From positions 1,235,695-1,299,694 of the forward strand of contig NZ_LN876587.1 in the NCBI RefSeq assembly GCF_001282725.1: a stretch of DNA of 64,000 nucleotides, read 5' to 3'. The translations under genes were made by a program, and so were the position numbers. This stretch comes from Inediibacterium massiliense. GTDB taxonomy: Bacteria > Bacillota > Clostridia > Peptostreptococcales > Thermotaleaceae. The notes below the pieces were generated by a model. The model did no database searches, was not told the DNA's origin, and saw only the letters and a program-made list of their open reading frames with translations. Each line of letters starts with the position of its first letter. Within the stretch, counting starts at the first letter, position 1. This document shows positions 1 to 9,491 of the stretch, piece after piece.

Positions 1-517
1 TAAATTTCATTTGTCCATATAAAAATGTCTTGCATTACTTTATACATTGGGATAAAAAATTGATTTTAAAATGATAGGTAAGTTGATCATAGGAAGTTTT
101 TGAGAGTTTCTTTTGTTAAATATATTCGAAACGTTTCTTTTGTTATATACAATACTATACGTAAATACCCTTATTTGTCAAATTCTAATGGGTTAGATGT
201 CCTGTGATACCTTGTATAAAGCTTTATTTTTTCTTTGAAATAATTATCGTTTAATTTAATATAATAGAGTTAATATCTATAAAAGAAAGGATTTTACCAT
301 TTACATAAATATATTTTTTAGCCATAATAGTCCTTTCTTTGTATCAAAACTTAGTTTTTCATTTTATAATTGAACTTTTTAAATAATGTTTTACTGAAAA
401 TAAATAAAAAAAATAGAAGATATATAAAATATCTCCAGGTTCTTAGGATAGGATCGGTGATATCTGGTTTTGTACTAGGAAGTAAATTTGTTTATACATA
501 GTCTCTGTAGCATTACT
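1..517. other. Gene-poor left edge
   Basis: I see no convincing gene here. The stretch is very AT-rich and holds the tail downstream of ytrI and, near 154-181, a good outward-facing promoter. A short plus-strand ORF (TTG near 374 to TAG ending near 502, about 43 codons, basic then hydrophobic) has no ribosome binding site and was not accepted as a gene. Confidence 0.5.
154..181 (-). promoter_or_regulatory. Sigma-A-type promoter facing out of the window
   Basis: On the minus strand TTGACA (181-176) is followed after 16 bases by TATAGT (159-154). It would drive transcription leftwards past position 1. Just downstream is a short palindrome GAAACGTTTC near 129-138, which could be an operator. 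The gene it serves is outside the window. Confidence 0.45.
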
Positions 518-985
518 TTATTTGACTGGTTCCGTTGATATCCAAATTTTTAATATATCCGTCAAAATTATTTTAGCAACTTTCAAATGATATTCTTTGT
601 TGGCTACCTTGAAAATTCTGTTATCAATAATATCTTCTATTATGTCAGCGTCAATAGTTTCTACCTCACAACCTAATAATTTATGGTATTTATGTTCAGC
701 ATATTTTTCAATGGTGATTTTATCTATTTCATCTCCTTCGTATGTTAATATAATATTTATATCTTTAAGAATTAACTTTTGTCTATTGATAGATTGTTCA
801 AGCTTTTTCAATCTTTCATCTCGTTCTTCTATTGAAGCATTAAGCTTTTGAATTTCTTCGTAGTACTTATCCACTCTATAGCTAACTAAGGCAATTATTA
901 TGAATGCTCCAATTATAATTCCAATCATTATTCCCGATAGTACGGAAACAAAGTATTTTATATTTATTGAGTTTATTTTTCCCAT
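518..985 (-). CDS. ytrI: Sporulation membrane protein YtrI-like
   Basis: The 155-residue product has one N-terminal transmembrane segment (about residues 10-35), then a charged coiled-coil (about 38-72) and a small C-terminal globular part. That layout and its position directly behind ytrH match YtrI, a mother-cell membrane protein needed for efficient spore formation in Bacillus under sigma-E. The start codon lies inside the end of ytrH (13-base overlap), which points to translational coupling. I identify it mainly from context and architecture; the C-terminal part is not a motif I can verify by eye. Confidence 0.7.
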   Translation of the reverse strand: MGKINSINIKYFVSVLSGIMIGIIIGAFIIIALVSYRVDKYYEEIQKLNASIEERDERLKKLEQSINRQKLILKDINIILTYEGDEIDKITIEKYAEHKYHKLLGCEVETIDADIIEDIIDNRIFKVANKEYHLKVAKIILTDILKIWISTEPVK

Positions 986-1308
986 AGTTTTTCACTCTTG
1001 TATAATAGTTTAACAATTAAATATCCAAGATTTGCTCCAATAAAGGCAGAGATAATATATATTATTTGTTTTACTACAGATCTGATTTCTCCTTTGAATA
1101 TTCCTTGTTCAATGATTTCAAAGGACGAAAATGTTCCTCCAAGGCTAACAGCTATTGCCCAAATTTTAATGGAGCTAGCTATATCAATCATAGTTTTAAG
1201 TGGAGGATGATTATTGATTAAAGCTCCAATTCCTGCAAAAAACCCAGCACCAATTATGACTCCTAATGCAATTAAAAATGTATATATAAGATTATTAATA
1301 AAAAGCAT
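973..1308 (-). CDS. ytrH: Sporulation protein YtrH
   Basis: A 111-residue membrane protein with three or four hydrophobic segments, including a glycine-rich first segment (GVIIGAGFFAGIGALI) and an internal GGTFSSFEIIEQGIFKGE stretch typical of YtrH. In Bacillus ytrHI is a sigma-E operon acting in the mother cell. I chose the ATG at 1308 rather than the GTG four codons upstream because the GTG lies within the Shine-Dalgarno AAAGGTGG, which sits 8 bases before the ATG. It overlaps ytrI by 13 bases. I could not find a convincing sigma-E promoter upstream. Confidence 0.85.
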   Translation of the reverse strand: MLFINNLIYTFLIALGVIIGAGFFAGIGALINNHPPLKTMIDIASSIKIWAIAVSLGGTFSSFEIIEQGIFKGEIRSVVKQIIYIISAFIGANLGYLIVKLLYKSEKLWEK

Positions 1309-1660
1309 ATCTATAACCACCTTTACTCTTTTTATTAAAATATGTAAGCAAAGTATATAAAATTCTTTTAAAATACAAATCCATTTTAGGATCAGTTATT
1401 TTCTAATGGATCTCCTTTATATTTACAAGCATCATGACTCTATCTTACCTCCCTAAATTAAGAGTTAAGGTTATCTCATGGATTACTTAAAAGAAAATAA
1501 AAAAGCCTAAGGAAATATTATAAAAATATCTCCCAGGCTTTTATCCTTCCATGTATACAGTTACTTGTGCATCTTCTATCTGCCCAACCAGTTATAAACT
1601 GCGAAACGCTAGAAAACTTAAATCTATAATTATAAAATACCTATCCCTTTGATTTGCATC
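1309..1660. other. Intergenic stretch upstream of ytrH
   Basis: About 350 bases without a gene. It holds the terminator of the DUF881 gene (1501-1542) and presumably the promoter of ytrHI; nothing else is recognisable. Confidence 0.5.
1501..1542 (-). terminator. Terminator of the DUF881 gene
   Basis: AAAAGCCT (1501-1508) pairs with AGGCTTTT (1535-1542), and an inner stem GGAAATATT/AATATCTCC with one mismatch extends it. Read on the minus strand the stem is followed by a T-rich run, so it ends transcription from the gene at 1661-2422. Confidence 0.75.
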
Positions 1661-2422
1661 CTATTCTAAAGATTTTGCATATTTGTAGACTATTTTTTTC
1701 GTATATTTAGGAATGAATATATTATCTTTTTGTTCTACATCTATATGGAAAACATCTATATAGAAATTATTTTTACTATTTATCTGCCATATGAGCCCAT
1801 ACTTGACGTTTAGAATTTGTTCTAGTTTTTTGGGATTTCCTATACATTTTATTTCAAAAGGAAAAGTCATTTTTTTATCATTTATGATTATTGTATTTTT
1901 AGAAAAAATAATATTTGTATCAAAAGCTATTCTTTCATTATTTATGCAAATAGCTTCTGCATCAGATGAATTTAAAATATTTGTTATTAATAATAAACAT
2001 TCAGCACAATATTGGAGATTAAATTGGTCTTTGTTTTCATTTGATTCTAATAAAACATCGGATAATTGAAGTGAGGTATCTGATTTAACCGGCTCTATTT
2101 TTATGACAACTCCTGGACCTTCAACGTTTGTTTGACTATTTAACAATTTATATTTACTAATACTATTTTCAATTTCCTTCAAGCTAATATTTTTTTCAAA
2201 TTCATGATTTTTCAATTGATTTATTTCATTCTCTAATGAAACTAATTGATTTAATAAATCTTTTTTTTCTTTTTGTAAGTTTTTAAGTTCAATTTCTAAT
2301 TTTTTTGCTTCTATACTTGGAATTCTACCTTGTGTTAATTTTTCTAGAGTTTTAAATGGAATAGAAAAAAATACTCCTAAAGAAATAAAACATAGTAATA
2401 TGGCTACCCTATTTTTTTTCAA
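1661..2422 (-). CDS. DUF881 family membrane-anchored protein
   Basis: The 253-residue product has an N-terminal signal anchor (about residues 6-24), a long coiled-coil (about 38-90), then the DUF881 core, recognisable from VEGPGVVIKI near 100 and the later NNERI...TNIIF segment. Proteins of this family (YlxW/YlxX of Bacillus) sit near division genes in many Firmicutes; their biochemical role is not established. Here it stands alone behind a strong terminator. The start is TTG, 5 bases after a GGGGAG ribosome binding site. Confidence 0.8.
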   Translation of the reverse strand: MKKNRVAILLCFISLGVFFSIPFKTLEKLTQGRIPSIEAKKLEIELKNLQKEKKDLLNQLVSLENEINQLKNHEFEKNISLKEIENSISKYKLLNSQTNVEGPGVVIKIEPVKSDTSLQLSDVLLESNENKDQFNLQYCAECLLLITNILNSSDAEAICINNERIAFDTNIIFSKNTIIINDKKMTFPFEIKCIGNPKKLEQILNVKYGLIWQINSKNNFYIDVFHIDVEQKDNIFIPKYTKKIVYKYAKSLE

Positions 2423-2587
2423 TATTACTCCCCACCTATTTCATTCAATGATTATAAAATATATATTTTGTAGAAAAATCTATTTGTAATTTGTTATGAA
2501 ATTGTACAACCAATTAATGAATTATCCATTACTCTCCTAACTATTCGTTTACTGTATAAATTTTTTGTAAATATATTGCATTATTTA

Positions 2588-3028
2588 TTAATCCACATGT
2601 ATATTAATAAAGGTTGGCACATCAGATACTTTCAAAAATTTAATCACATCATTTTCTTTTCGGTCGTAAAAATAAAATCTTTCATTTGTATATATAATAC
2701 ATTCATCTATATGATCGCCTTTTAAAATATACACATGATCATCTATGTTTTCATAAGTTCCTTTTTCCATTAATTCAAATTGCCTATACCTATAAAATTT
2801 GCCTCGTTTAAAAGTAAAATATTGAATATTAGGATCTGTTGTTTGTTTTTGTGAAAGATCATCAATTGACATAAAAGTTCCATCTATATTCTTATTGATT
2901 ATATATTTATTTAAATCAGTTTTAGTTTTTATGAAACAAGAAGTTAATATCACCAGCAGCATAACTAATATTAAGGCGAAAATATTCTTATTTGCAAATG
3001 ATACAAAATCAAAAAAAATTTTTTTCAT
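2588..3028 (-). CDS. Putative lipoprotein, function unknown
   Basis: A 146-residue protein with a basic N-terminus, a hydrophobic segment and the lipobox LTSC at residues 28-31, so it is probably exported and lipid-anchored. The mature part is small, rich in aromatic and charged residues (FKRGKFYRYRQF), and has no motif I recognise; it could form a small beta-rich domain. A good GAGGTG site precedes the ATG. It lies upstream, in transcription order downstream, of the YARHG lipoprotein, and the two may be related in role, but nothing in the sequence proves that. Confidence 0.6.
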   Translation of the reverse strand: MKKIFFDFVSFANKNIFALILVMLLVILTSCFIKTKTDLNKYIINKNIDGTFMSIDDLSQKQTTDPNIQYFTFKRGKFYRYRQFELMEKGTYENIDDHVYILKGDHIDECIIYTNERFYFYDRKENDVIKFLKVSDVPTFINIHVD

Positions 3029-3141
3029 AGCATCACCTCATATCTGCTTTAAAAATGAATTATCATTTTAATGGAGAATCCTTATATCGTATTGCATGAT
3101 AAAAAATTTAGTATCTGCTTAGATCTTGTAAAAATTTATGT

Positions 3142-4359
3142 TTAATCAGCAAAACATAGTCCAATAAAAAGTTCTCTAGCATCTAAATTTGTTCCTCTTA
3201 TTTCATCATCATTATCAAGAGCAAACCATCCTCTCTTACCTTTCTTTGTCTCAATTAAGCACCATTCTTTATTATCTGTACCCACTAAATTTACTACTGT
3301 TCCTTCCTCAATAATAAACGAATCCGATTTAGTATCTCTACTAAGATATACTTTTAGTGGCTTTTTCATAAAAACAAAATAGTTAGTATTAAATACATCT
3401 TGCTTAATTTCAACAATCTTATGATTAGAATCTAATTGATACAATCGATCAAAAAACCAAGTCTGTAATATATTGGCTCTTGAAATTGCACTAAATTGCC
3501 CCGAACCATTTATCTGTATCCCATCATCGTATAGTCCCCCCACTTCTCCCATCTCTAGAATTTTGTTTCCATCATAATAGAAAAATTTAGAGCTATAATC
3601 AGCACTTGGCCCTTCATCACTAATAACAATTTCTTTAATATTATCTTTTATATTGATATCAACTATGGCAAAGGAAGTTAAAAAACTATACCCATCTAAC
3701 TTTATTTTTTTATCATTAATAAAAAGAGTGCCGTCACTATAGCAAGAATCTTTCATATTAATTTTATATAATATTTTTTCTTTTATCCCATCTCCATTAA
3801 GATCTACATATATTTCTTTGTTTTTGCCATATATGTTTATTTTCTGCACCAATCTAGAATCAGTTGTTTTATTTTTATCTCTTACTTTTTCATACATACT
3901 GTCCAGATTTTCAAAATAAGATAGGAGTTGTATATTATACATTTCTATAGACGTCAATTCTGCTGTAGTAAAATCCTCTTTTGGATGATACCATTCCTTT
4001 TTACTAAAGTAGTTTGAAAGCCTTTTTGATTTAAATATGTATCCCCTTCTAGCATATATTTCGTTTTTGGCTAAATCAAAATTTTTGAAGTCAATATTAT
4101 ATATATCCTCAAAAGTTAACTTTACTTTATCACTTTCAGGAAAAATATAATCATTTGTATATTCCATATTCGTTTTTTTACAAATTTCTTCTTCTTTTAC
4201 TCCAATATTACTATTCTCATCTTTTTTAATACTTTCCACTTTACCTTCAGTTTTATTTTCAGTATTTTGAACCTTAGTTTCCAGGCTTTTCTTATCTGTA
4301 TCACAGCCAGTAATTATAACGATTATCAACACAAAAATGAACAACAACTTTTTCATCAT
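3142..4359 (-). CDS. YARHG domain lipoprotein with SH3-like C-terminus
   Basis: The 405-residue product has a signal peptide with lipobox ITGC near residue 17-20, a charged linker, and a YARHG domain whose core NEIYARRGYIFKSKRL is near residue 100-115, followed by the usual W-Y-x-P segment. The middle carries a VDLNGDGIKEK calcium-loop-like motif as in FG-GAP/VCBS proteins, and the C-terminus (about 335-385) reads as a bacterial SH3 domain ending in W-C-L-I-E-T...G-W-F. YARHG proteins are extracellular and probably bind cell-wall components; the substrate is unknown. The ATG at 4359 was taken over an upstream GTG that overlaps the GAGAGG site. Confidence 0.8.
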   Translation of the reverse strand: MMKKLLFIFVLIIVIITGCDTDKKSLETKVQNTENKTEGKVESIKKDENSNIGVKEEEICKKTNMEYTNDYIFPESDKVKLTFEDIYNIDFKNFDLAKNEIYARRGYIFKSKRLSNYFSKKEWYHPKEDFTTAELTSIEMYNIQLLSYFENLDSMYEKVRDKNKTTDSRLVQKINIYGKNKEIYVDLNGDGIKEKILYKINMKDSCYSDGTLFINDKKIKLDGYSFLTSFAIVDINIKDNIKEIVISDEGPSADYSSKFFYYDGNKILEMGEVGGLYDDGIQINGSGQFSAISRANILQTWFFDRLYQLDSNHKIVEIKQDVFNTNYFVFMKKPLKVYLSRDTKSDSFIIEEGTVVNLVGTDNKEWCLIETKKGKRGWFALDNDDEIRGTNLDARELFIGLCFAD

Positions 4360-4767
4360 AAACACCTCTCATTTATAGACTATCTAATTGAATGTATCCA
4401 TGGCCTAGATATATCTTAACACTATATGTAAAATATGGATATAGTAATATATCTATATTTTGAATTCGACTATTCTTCAAAATATCTTTTTATTGATTCT
4501 CTTGTAGCAATTATTCTAAAAATAATTTTAAGAGCTAACACCTACTAAATATAGGATGTTAGCTCTTACAAGTACAAGCAAGTACAAGGGACATTTAATA
4601 ATATTTTTATCTTTGTGACAATAAAAAAAATAAGCATATTCTTTTTCATAAAAACATACTTATTGGATCAATTTATTTATTCACTTTTAATTTACCCCTA
4701 TATATACACAACAAATACTCTGCACCCTATCAGCCCAGATTTTATAAGTCATTTATTTTTAAAATTT
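4360..4767. other. Intergenic region with terminator and transposon end
   Basis: About 400 bases without a gene. It contains a strong hairpin (4529-4568), the direct repeat CAAGTACAAG twice (near 4569-4588), and GGGACATTTAA (4588-4598), which is the inverted counterpart of the repeat beyond the other side of the transposase gene. Confidence 0.6.
4529..4568 (-). terminator. Hairpin terminator behind the YARHG gene
   Basis: TAAGAGCTAACACCTA (4529-4544) pairs with TAGGaTGTTAGCTCTTA (4552-4568) apart from one bulged A. On the minus strand it is followed by an A/T-rich run with TTATTTTT. It suits termination of the YARHG transcript, although it could also be part of the transposon end. Confidence 0.65.
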
Positions 4768-5682
4768 TTATATTACTTCACTGCATATAAAATCATCTAT
4801 TATATGATTATATCTTGAACTTTTGAGTATTATATCTACCCCCATGGAGCATAGCATTGATACTCTTGAGCTAGTAATATTTCCTATAACTCTACATATA
4901 TCTTTATGAGAAAAATTGCAAAATCTTTTCATAAACAAAACACATAATGCTCTACTTTCTGTAGCTTCTCGATTATATTTTATATATACTTTTTTCATAT
5001 TGATCTTGGTATATCCTACTATATAACGGACAATATCTTTAGGAGTATAGTCTCTTGCATGTATTACTCTTTCACTTCTATATTCTGTCTTTTCATTTAT
5101 AAATTCCCCTTCTATTGTTATTGATTCATTGTCATATCCTACTACAAACTCCAAATACATCTCCCTTGCTTTATTGATATCTACCTTAAATAGACTCATA
5201 ATATATTTTTCATCTACTATATCATATAAATCTTTTTTTAACCCTAAAAATACTCCTAATGTTGAATATTTGTATTTTTGAGGCTTATCTTGATATTTTT
5301 TTATATCCATAGGATTGTTGTGTATATATGCAGATAAACTTATTAAATATTGATCAGAATTTATTATTTTACTTTTAAATCTATCTTGAAACACATGCCC
5401 ATGTCTTTTATATTTTTGATTGAAATATTGCGCATAGCAGAAATTAATACCATGCATGATTTTAGAAATATCTGCTCCATTTGCATCTATTATGAAATGA
5501 CCATGATTGTCCATCAAGCAATAAGCATATACTTTAAACCCATATTTATACCGATATTTTTGAATTAATGATAAGTATCTGTCTTTATCATCATTTTTCT
5601 TAAAAAGCTTTATTTCACTTATACTTCTTACCATAATATGATAGATGGAATCATTACTTTTTATTCGTGCACATCTTGGCAT
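4768..5682 (-). CDS. REP-associated tyrosine (Y1/HUH) transposase
   Basis: The 304-residue protein belongs to the TnpA-REP/RAYT group. The opening MPRCARIKSNDSIYHIMVR and the HUH motif HGH in MDNHGHFIID (near residue 60) mark the metal-binding nuclease core; the catalytic tyrosine is the Y of YIHNNP near 120-125. A C-terminal extension (about 235-300) resembles the DNA-binding domain of DnaA, as in many Firmicute members. Such enzymes cut and rejoin single strands at palindromic REP sequences. It has a strong GAGGAG site and no disruption, so it may still be active; the flanking repeats are its likely substrates. Confidence 0.85.
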   Translation of the reverse strand: MPRCARIKSNDSIYHIMVRSISEIKLFKKNDDKDRYLSLIQKYRYKYGFKVYAYCLMDNHGHFIIDANGADISKIMHGINFCYAQYFNQKYKRHGHVFQDRFKSKIINSDQYLISLSAYIHNNPMDIKKYQDKPQKYKYSTLGVFLGLKKDLYDIVDEKYIMSLFKVDINKAREMYLEFVVGYDNESITIEGEFINEKTEYRSERVIHARDYTPKDIVRYIVGYTKINMKKVYIKYNREATESRALCVLFMKRFCNFSHKDICRVIGNITSSRVSMLCSMGVDIILKSSRYNHIIDDFICSEVI

Positions 5683-5719
5683 ACTATCACTCCTCTTTCA
5701 TAGTATGCTTTTTACTCTA

Positions 5720-5835
5720 TTTAAATATTCATTGATGTAGATTTATTGTTAAATGTCCCTTATTTCCTTATTTCTATTGTTAAATGTCCCTTATTTCCTT
5801 TAAATATTCATTGATGTGGATTTATTGTTATATGT
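5720..5835. repeat. Nested direct repeats beside the RAYT gene
   Basis: A 37-base sequence starting TTTAAATATTCATTGATG is present at 5720-5756 and 5799-5835 (79-base period, two differences). Between them the 25-base ATTGTTAAATGTCCCTTATT... unit occurs twice (31-base period). They probably reflect repeated transposition or slippage at the element end. Confidence 0.8.
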
Positions 5836-5949
5836 GTTTGCATAACAAAAGAAAGTATTGAAATTTTAGGTGAATGGGCAAATTTTTTCTTTATCGTACC
5901 TGAAGAAACTAGGAAAAATATATTAAAAGGATACCTACAAAATATGTAA
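5821..5949 (+). pseudogene. Possible 3' remnant of a coding sequence
   Basis: The plus strand reads without a stop from about 5821 to TAA at 5947-5949, and the last 35 codons encode a protein-like tail including EILGEWANFFFIVPEE and ending GYLQNM. There is no start codon or ribosome binding site; the transposon repeats abut it on the left. I infer the tail of a gene lost when the element arrived; the parent family is not recognised. Confidence 0.3.
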
Positions 5950-5958
5950 ATATCCTTT
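5926..5958 (-). terminator. Terminator of the small basic protein gene
   Basis: AAAGGATA (5926-5933) pairs with TATCCTTT (5951-5958), with an inner TACA/TGTA pair. On the minus strand it follows the stop of the 80-residue gene. It is related to the hairpins at 11782-11807 and 13654-13681. Confidence 0.55.
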
Positions 5959-5973
5959 ATCATTTCTAACTAT

Positions 5974-6216
5974 TTATTTTCTATAATAATATTTTTCCCA
6001 TTCATATTTATTTTCCCAATCTTTCTGGTTTTCTACATTCCATGGATAATAAGATATAAAATCATTGATATTCCATGATTCAAATAATTTTTTATAACTA
6101 GAACCATTTTGAATAACTTTTTTATACCTTCTTACTGCTTTTGATGCTTGTCTTTTACTCCATTCCTTACTACCAGAATCTTTTACTATTGGAATTTTTT
6201 TATGAGATCTACTCAT
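5974..6216 (-). CDS. Small basic protein, function unknown
   Basis: An 80-residue, Lys/Arg-rich N-terminus (MSRSHKKIPIVKDSGS, then KRQASKAVRRYKK) followed by an aromatic-rich tail with several W and Y residues. The N-terminal pattern recurs in short uncharacterised Firmicute proteins and suggests nucleic acid binding, but I know no assigned function. The start is well supported by GGAGGTG 6 bases upstream. That site is part of a small hairpin (CTTCCG near 6238 pairs with CGGAGG), so initiation could be modulated by folding of the leader. Confidence 0.65.
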   Translation of the reverse strand: MSRSHKKIPIVKDSGSKEWSKRQASKAVRRYKKVIQNGSSYKKLFESWNINDFISYYPWNVENQKDWENKYEWEKYYYRK

Positions 6217-6415
6217 ATAATCACCTCCGCTAATAAAACGGAAGTAATATAAACCTGCTTTTATGGGCTGGCTTTACTATCAACTAATCACCTCTTTTTA
6301 ATTTTTAAAATCTATTTTATTGTATTTTACCAAATTTATAAATATTTTACTACTATTTTATTTTTTATGCTTATCTCTTTTTCCACTAGACCACGTAAAG
6401 AAAAAAGCAGGAAAT

Positions 6416-8124
<1,709 letters not shown>

Positions 8125-8203
8125 AAAAACTATTTTCATTATACACTTTTTTACACAATTATGAAACACTTTTCCTCAATATTTGTAATTTCTTCTCATA
8201 CAT

Positions 8204-9454
8204 TTATTCATTTTCTTCATTTAATAATATATGTATGGTTGGCTCATTCAATATTTTTTGTGCTACTTTGTATATATCTTCTTCATTGATATCCTCTAAA
8301 TCCTTTAGATCCTCCATAAATGCATCTATCTTTTTTGACATTAACTTTTGATGTAGAATGTAATTTCCTAGTCCTTGGGAATCTTCTAATATAGAAGCTA
8401 TCCCTGTTTTTAAAACCTTTTTCATATGCAAAATATTTTTATCATCAAATGAAATCTCTTTATGAACTATTTTTTGAATACAATTGTTGATCACTTCTTT
8501 TGCTTCGTCAATATGCTCTTTAGAAGTTGATGTATAAAGAACTAATGTTTTAATAAATTTCGTAGGATCTGCTTCTGAATACACATCATATGCAAATCCT
8601 CTTTCTTCTCTTAGTTCTCTAAATAAAATAGAATTTGCACTTTCTCCTAGCTTATAATTTAATATTTCTAAAGCTAATTCTTCTTTTCGAGTCAGACCAT
8701 GAAAAGTATATAAAAATAAAATAGTGCTTTGCTCTATATTTTTTTTATATGTTATTTTTTCTATATTCCTATTTTTTTCTACACATACAAAGCGAGCTTG
8801 TTCTTCTTTTTTGTTCCAATCTCCAAAATATTTTTCTATTATATTTTGAACTTGATCATGTTCATAAGGAGAAACAACGCTTATTACACATTGATTTGGA
8901 ATATAATTTTTATGATAAAAATCAACTAAATCTTCTTTTGTAAAAGCTTTTACTGTCTTTTGTTTTCCTAAAATAGAATGTTTTAAGGGACTCTTGCAAA
9001 AAGCAAGATCATGGGCTTTGATGAAGCTAAATTCTTCTACATCATCTAAATCAGTCTTGAGTTCTGATAAAATTACTTTTTTTTCTTTTTCTATCTCATC
9101 TTTTGGAAAAGTTGAATGCATGATCATGTCTGACAAAAGATCTATAGATATTTCAAACTCTTCTTTTAATGCATGAATAGAAAAAACCGTAGATGTATAA
9201 TCTGTATATGCATCATAAGAGCCTGCTCTTTCTTCAAAATCTTGATTGATTTTATGATTGTCTCTTTTATGAGTTCCTTTAAAGAGCATATGTTCAATAA
9301 AATGGCAAATGCCTCGTTCACTCTCTTTTTCATAGATGGGTCCTACTCTTAATCCTATATGAATAGAAAATAGTTGTGTATCTTTTTTAACTGTTACAAG
9401 TTCTATCCCATTCTTTAATTTAAATTCTTGACTATTAAAAATCTTATTTGTCAT
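8204..9454 (-). CDS. M16 family zinc peptidase (insulinase type)
   Basis: The 416-residue protein carries the inverted zinc motif HFIEH at residues 51-55 with the third ligand glutamate at about 131 (SELKTDL), and the second-half R-Y-like signature FRELREERGFAYDVYS. This is the processing-peptidase-like (PqqL/YmxG) half-size form, cytoplasmic, cleaving peptides. I prefer ATG 9454, 7 bases after GGGAG, over ATG 9487, which leaves only 4 bases after topB. Close spacing suggests co-transcription with topB. Confidence 0.88.
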   Translation of the reverse strand: MTNKIFNSQEFKLKNGIELVTVKKDTQLFSIHIGLRVGPIYEKESERGICHFIEHMLFKGTHKRDNHKINQDFEERAGSYDAYTDYTSTVFSIHALKEEFEISIDLLSDMIMHSTFPKDEIEKEKKVILSELKTDLDDVEEFSFIKAHDLAFCKSPLKHSILGKQKTVKAFTKEDLVDFYHKNYIPNQCVISVVSPYEHDQVQNIIEKYFGDWNKKEEQARFVCVEKNRNIEKITYKKNIEQSTILFLYTFHGLTRKEELALEILNYKLGESANSILFRELREERGFAYDVYSEADPTKFIKTLVLYTSTSKEHIDEAKEVINNCIQKIVHKEISFDDKNILHMKKVLKTGIASILEDSQGLGNYILHQKLMSKKIDAFMEDLKDLEDINEEDIYKVAQKILNEPTIHILLNEENE

Positions 9455-9491
9455 CCTATCTCCCTCTGATTTGTAATAATTATTCATATCC

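Larger units (their letters stand above)
4588..5835. mobile_element. RAYT-type (IS200-like Y1) element with flanking repeats
   Basis: The transposase gene is bracketed by GGGACATTTAA (4588-4598) on the left and by TTAAATGTCCC twice on the right (5749-5759 and 5780-5790), in inverted orientation. The right side is itself repetitive: a 25-base unit occurs identically at 5745-5769 and 5776-5800, and a 37-base unit at 5720-5756 recurs at 5799-5835 with two mismatches. Exact element ends are not certain. Confidence 0.6.

Noticed and set aside
374-502. Plus-strand ORF of about 43 codons, basic then hydrophobic
   Set aside because: TTG start without a ribosome binding site and no recognised family.
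1309-1400. Sigma-E promoter expected for ytrHI
   Set aside because: CATATTTT is present but no matching -35 at proper distance was found.
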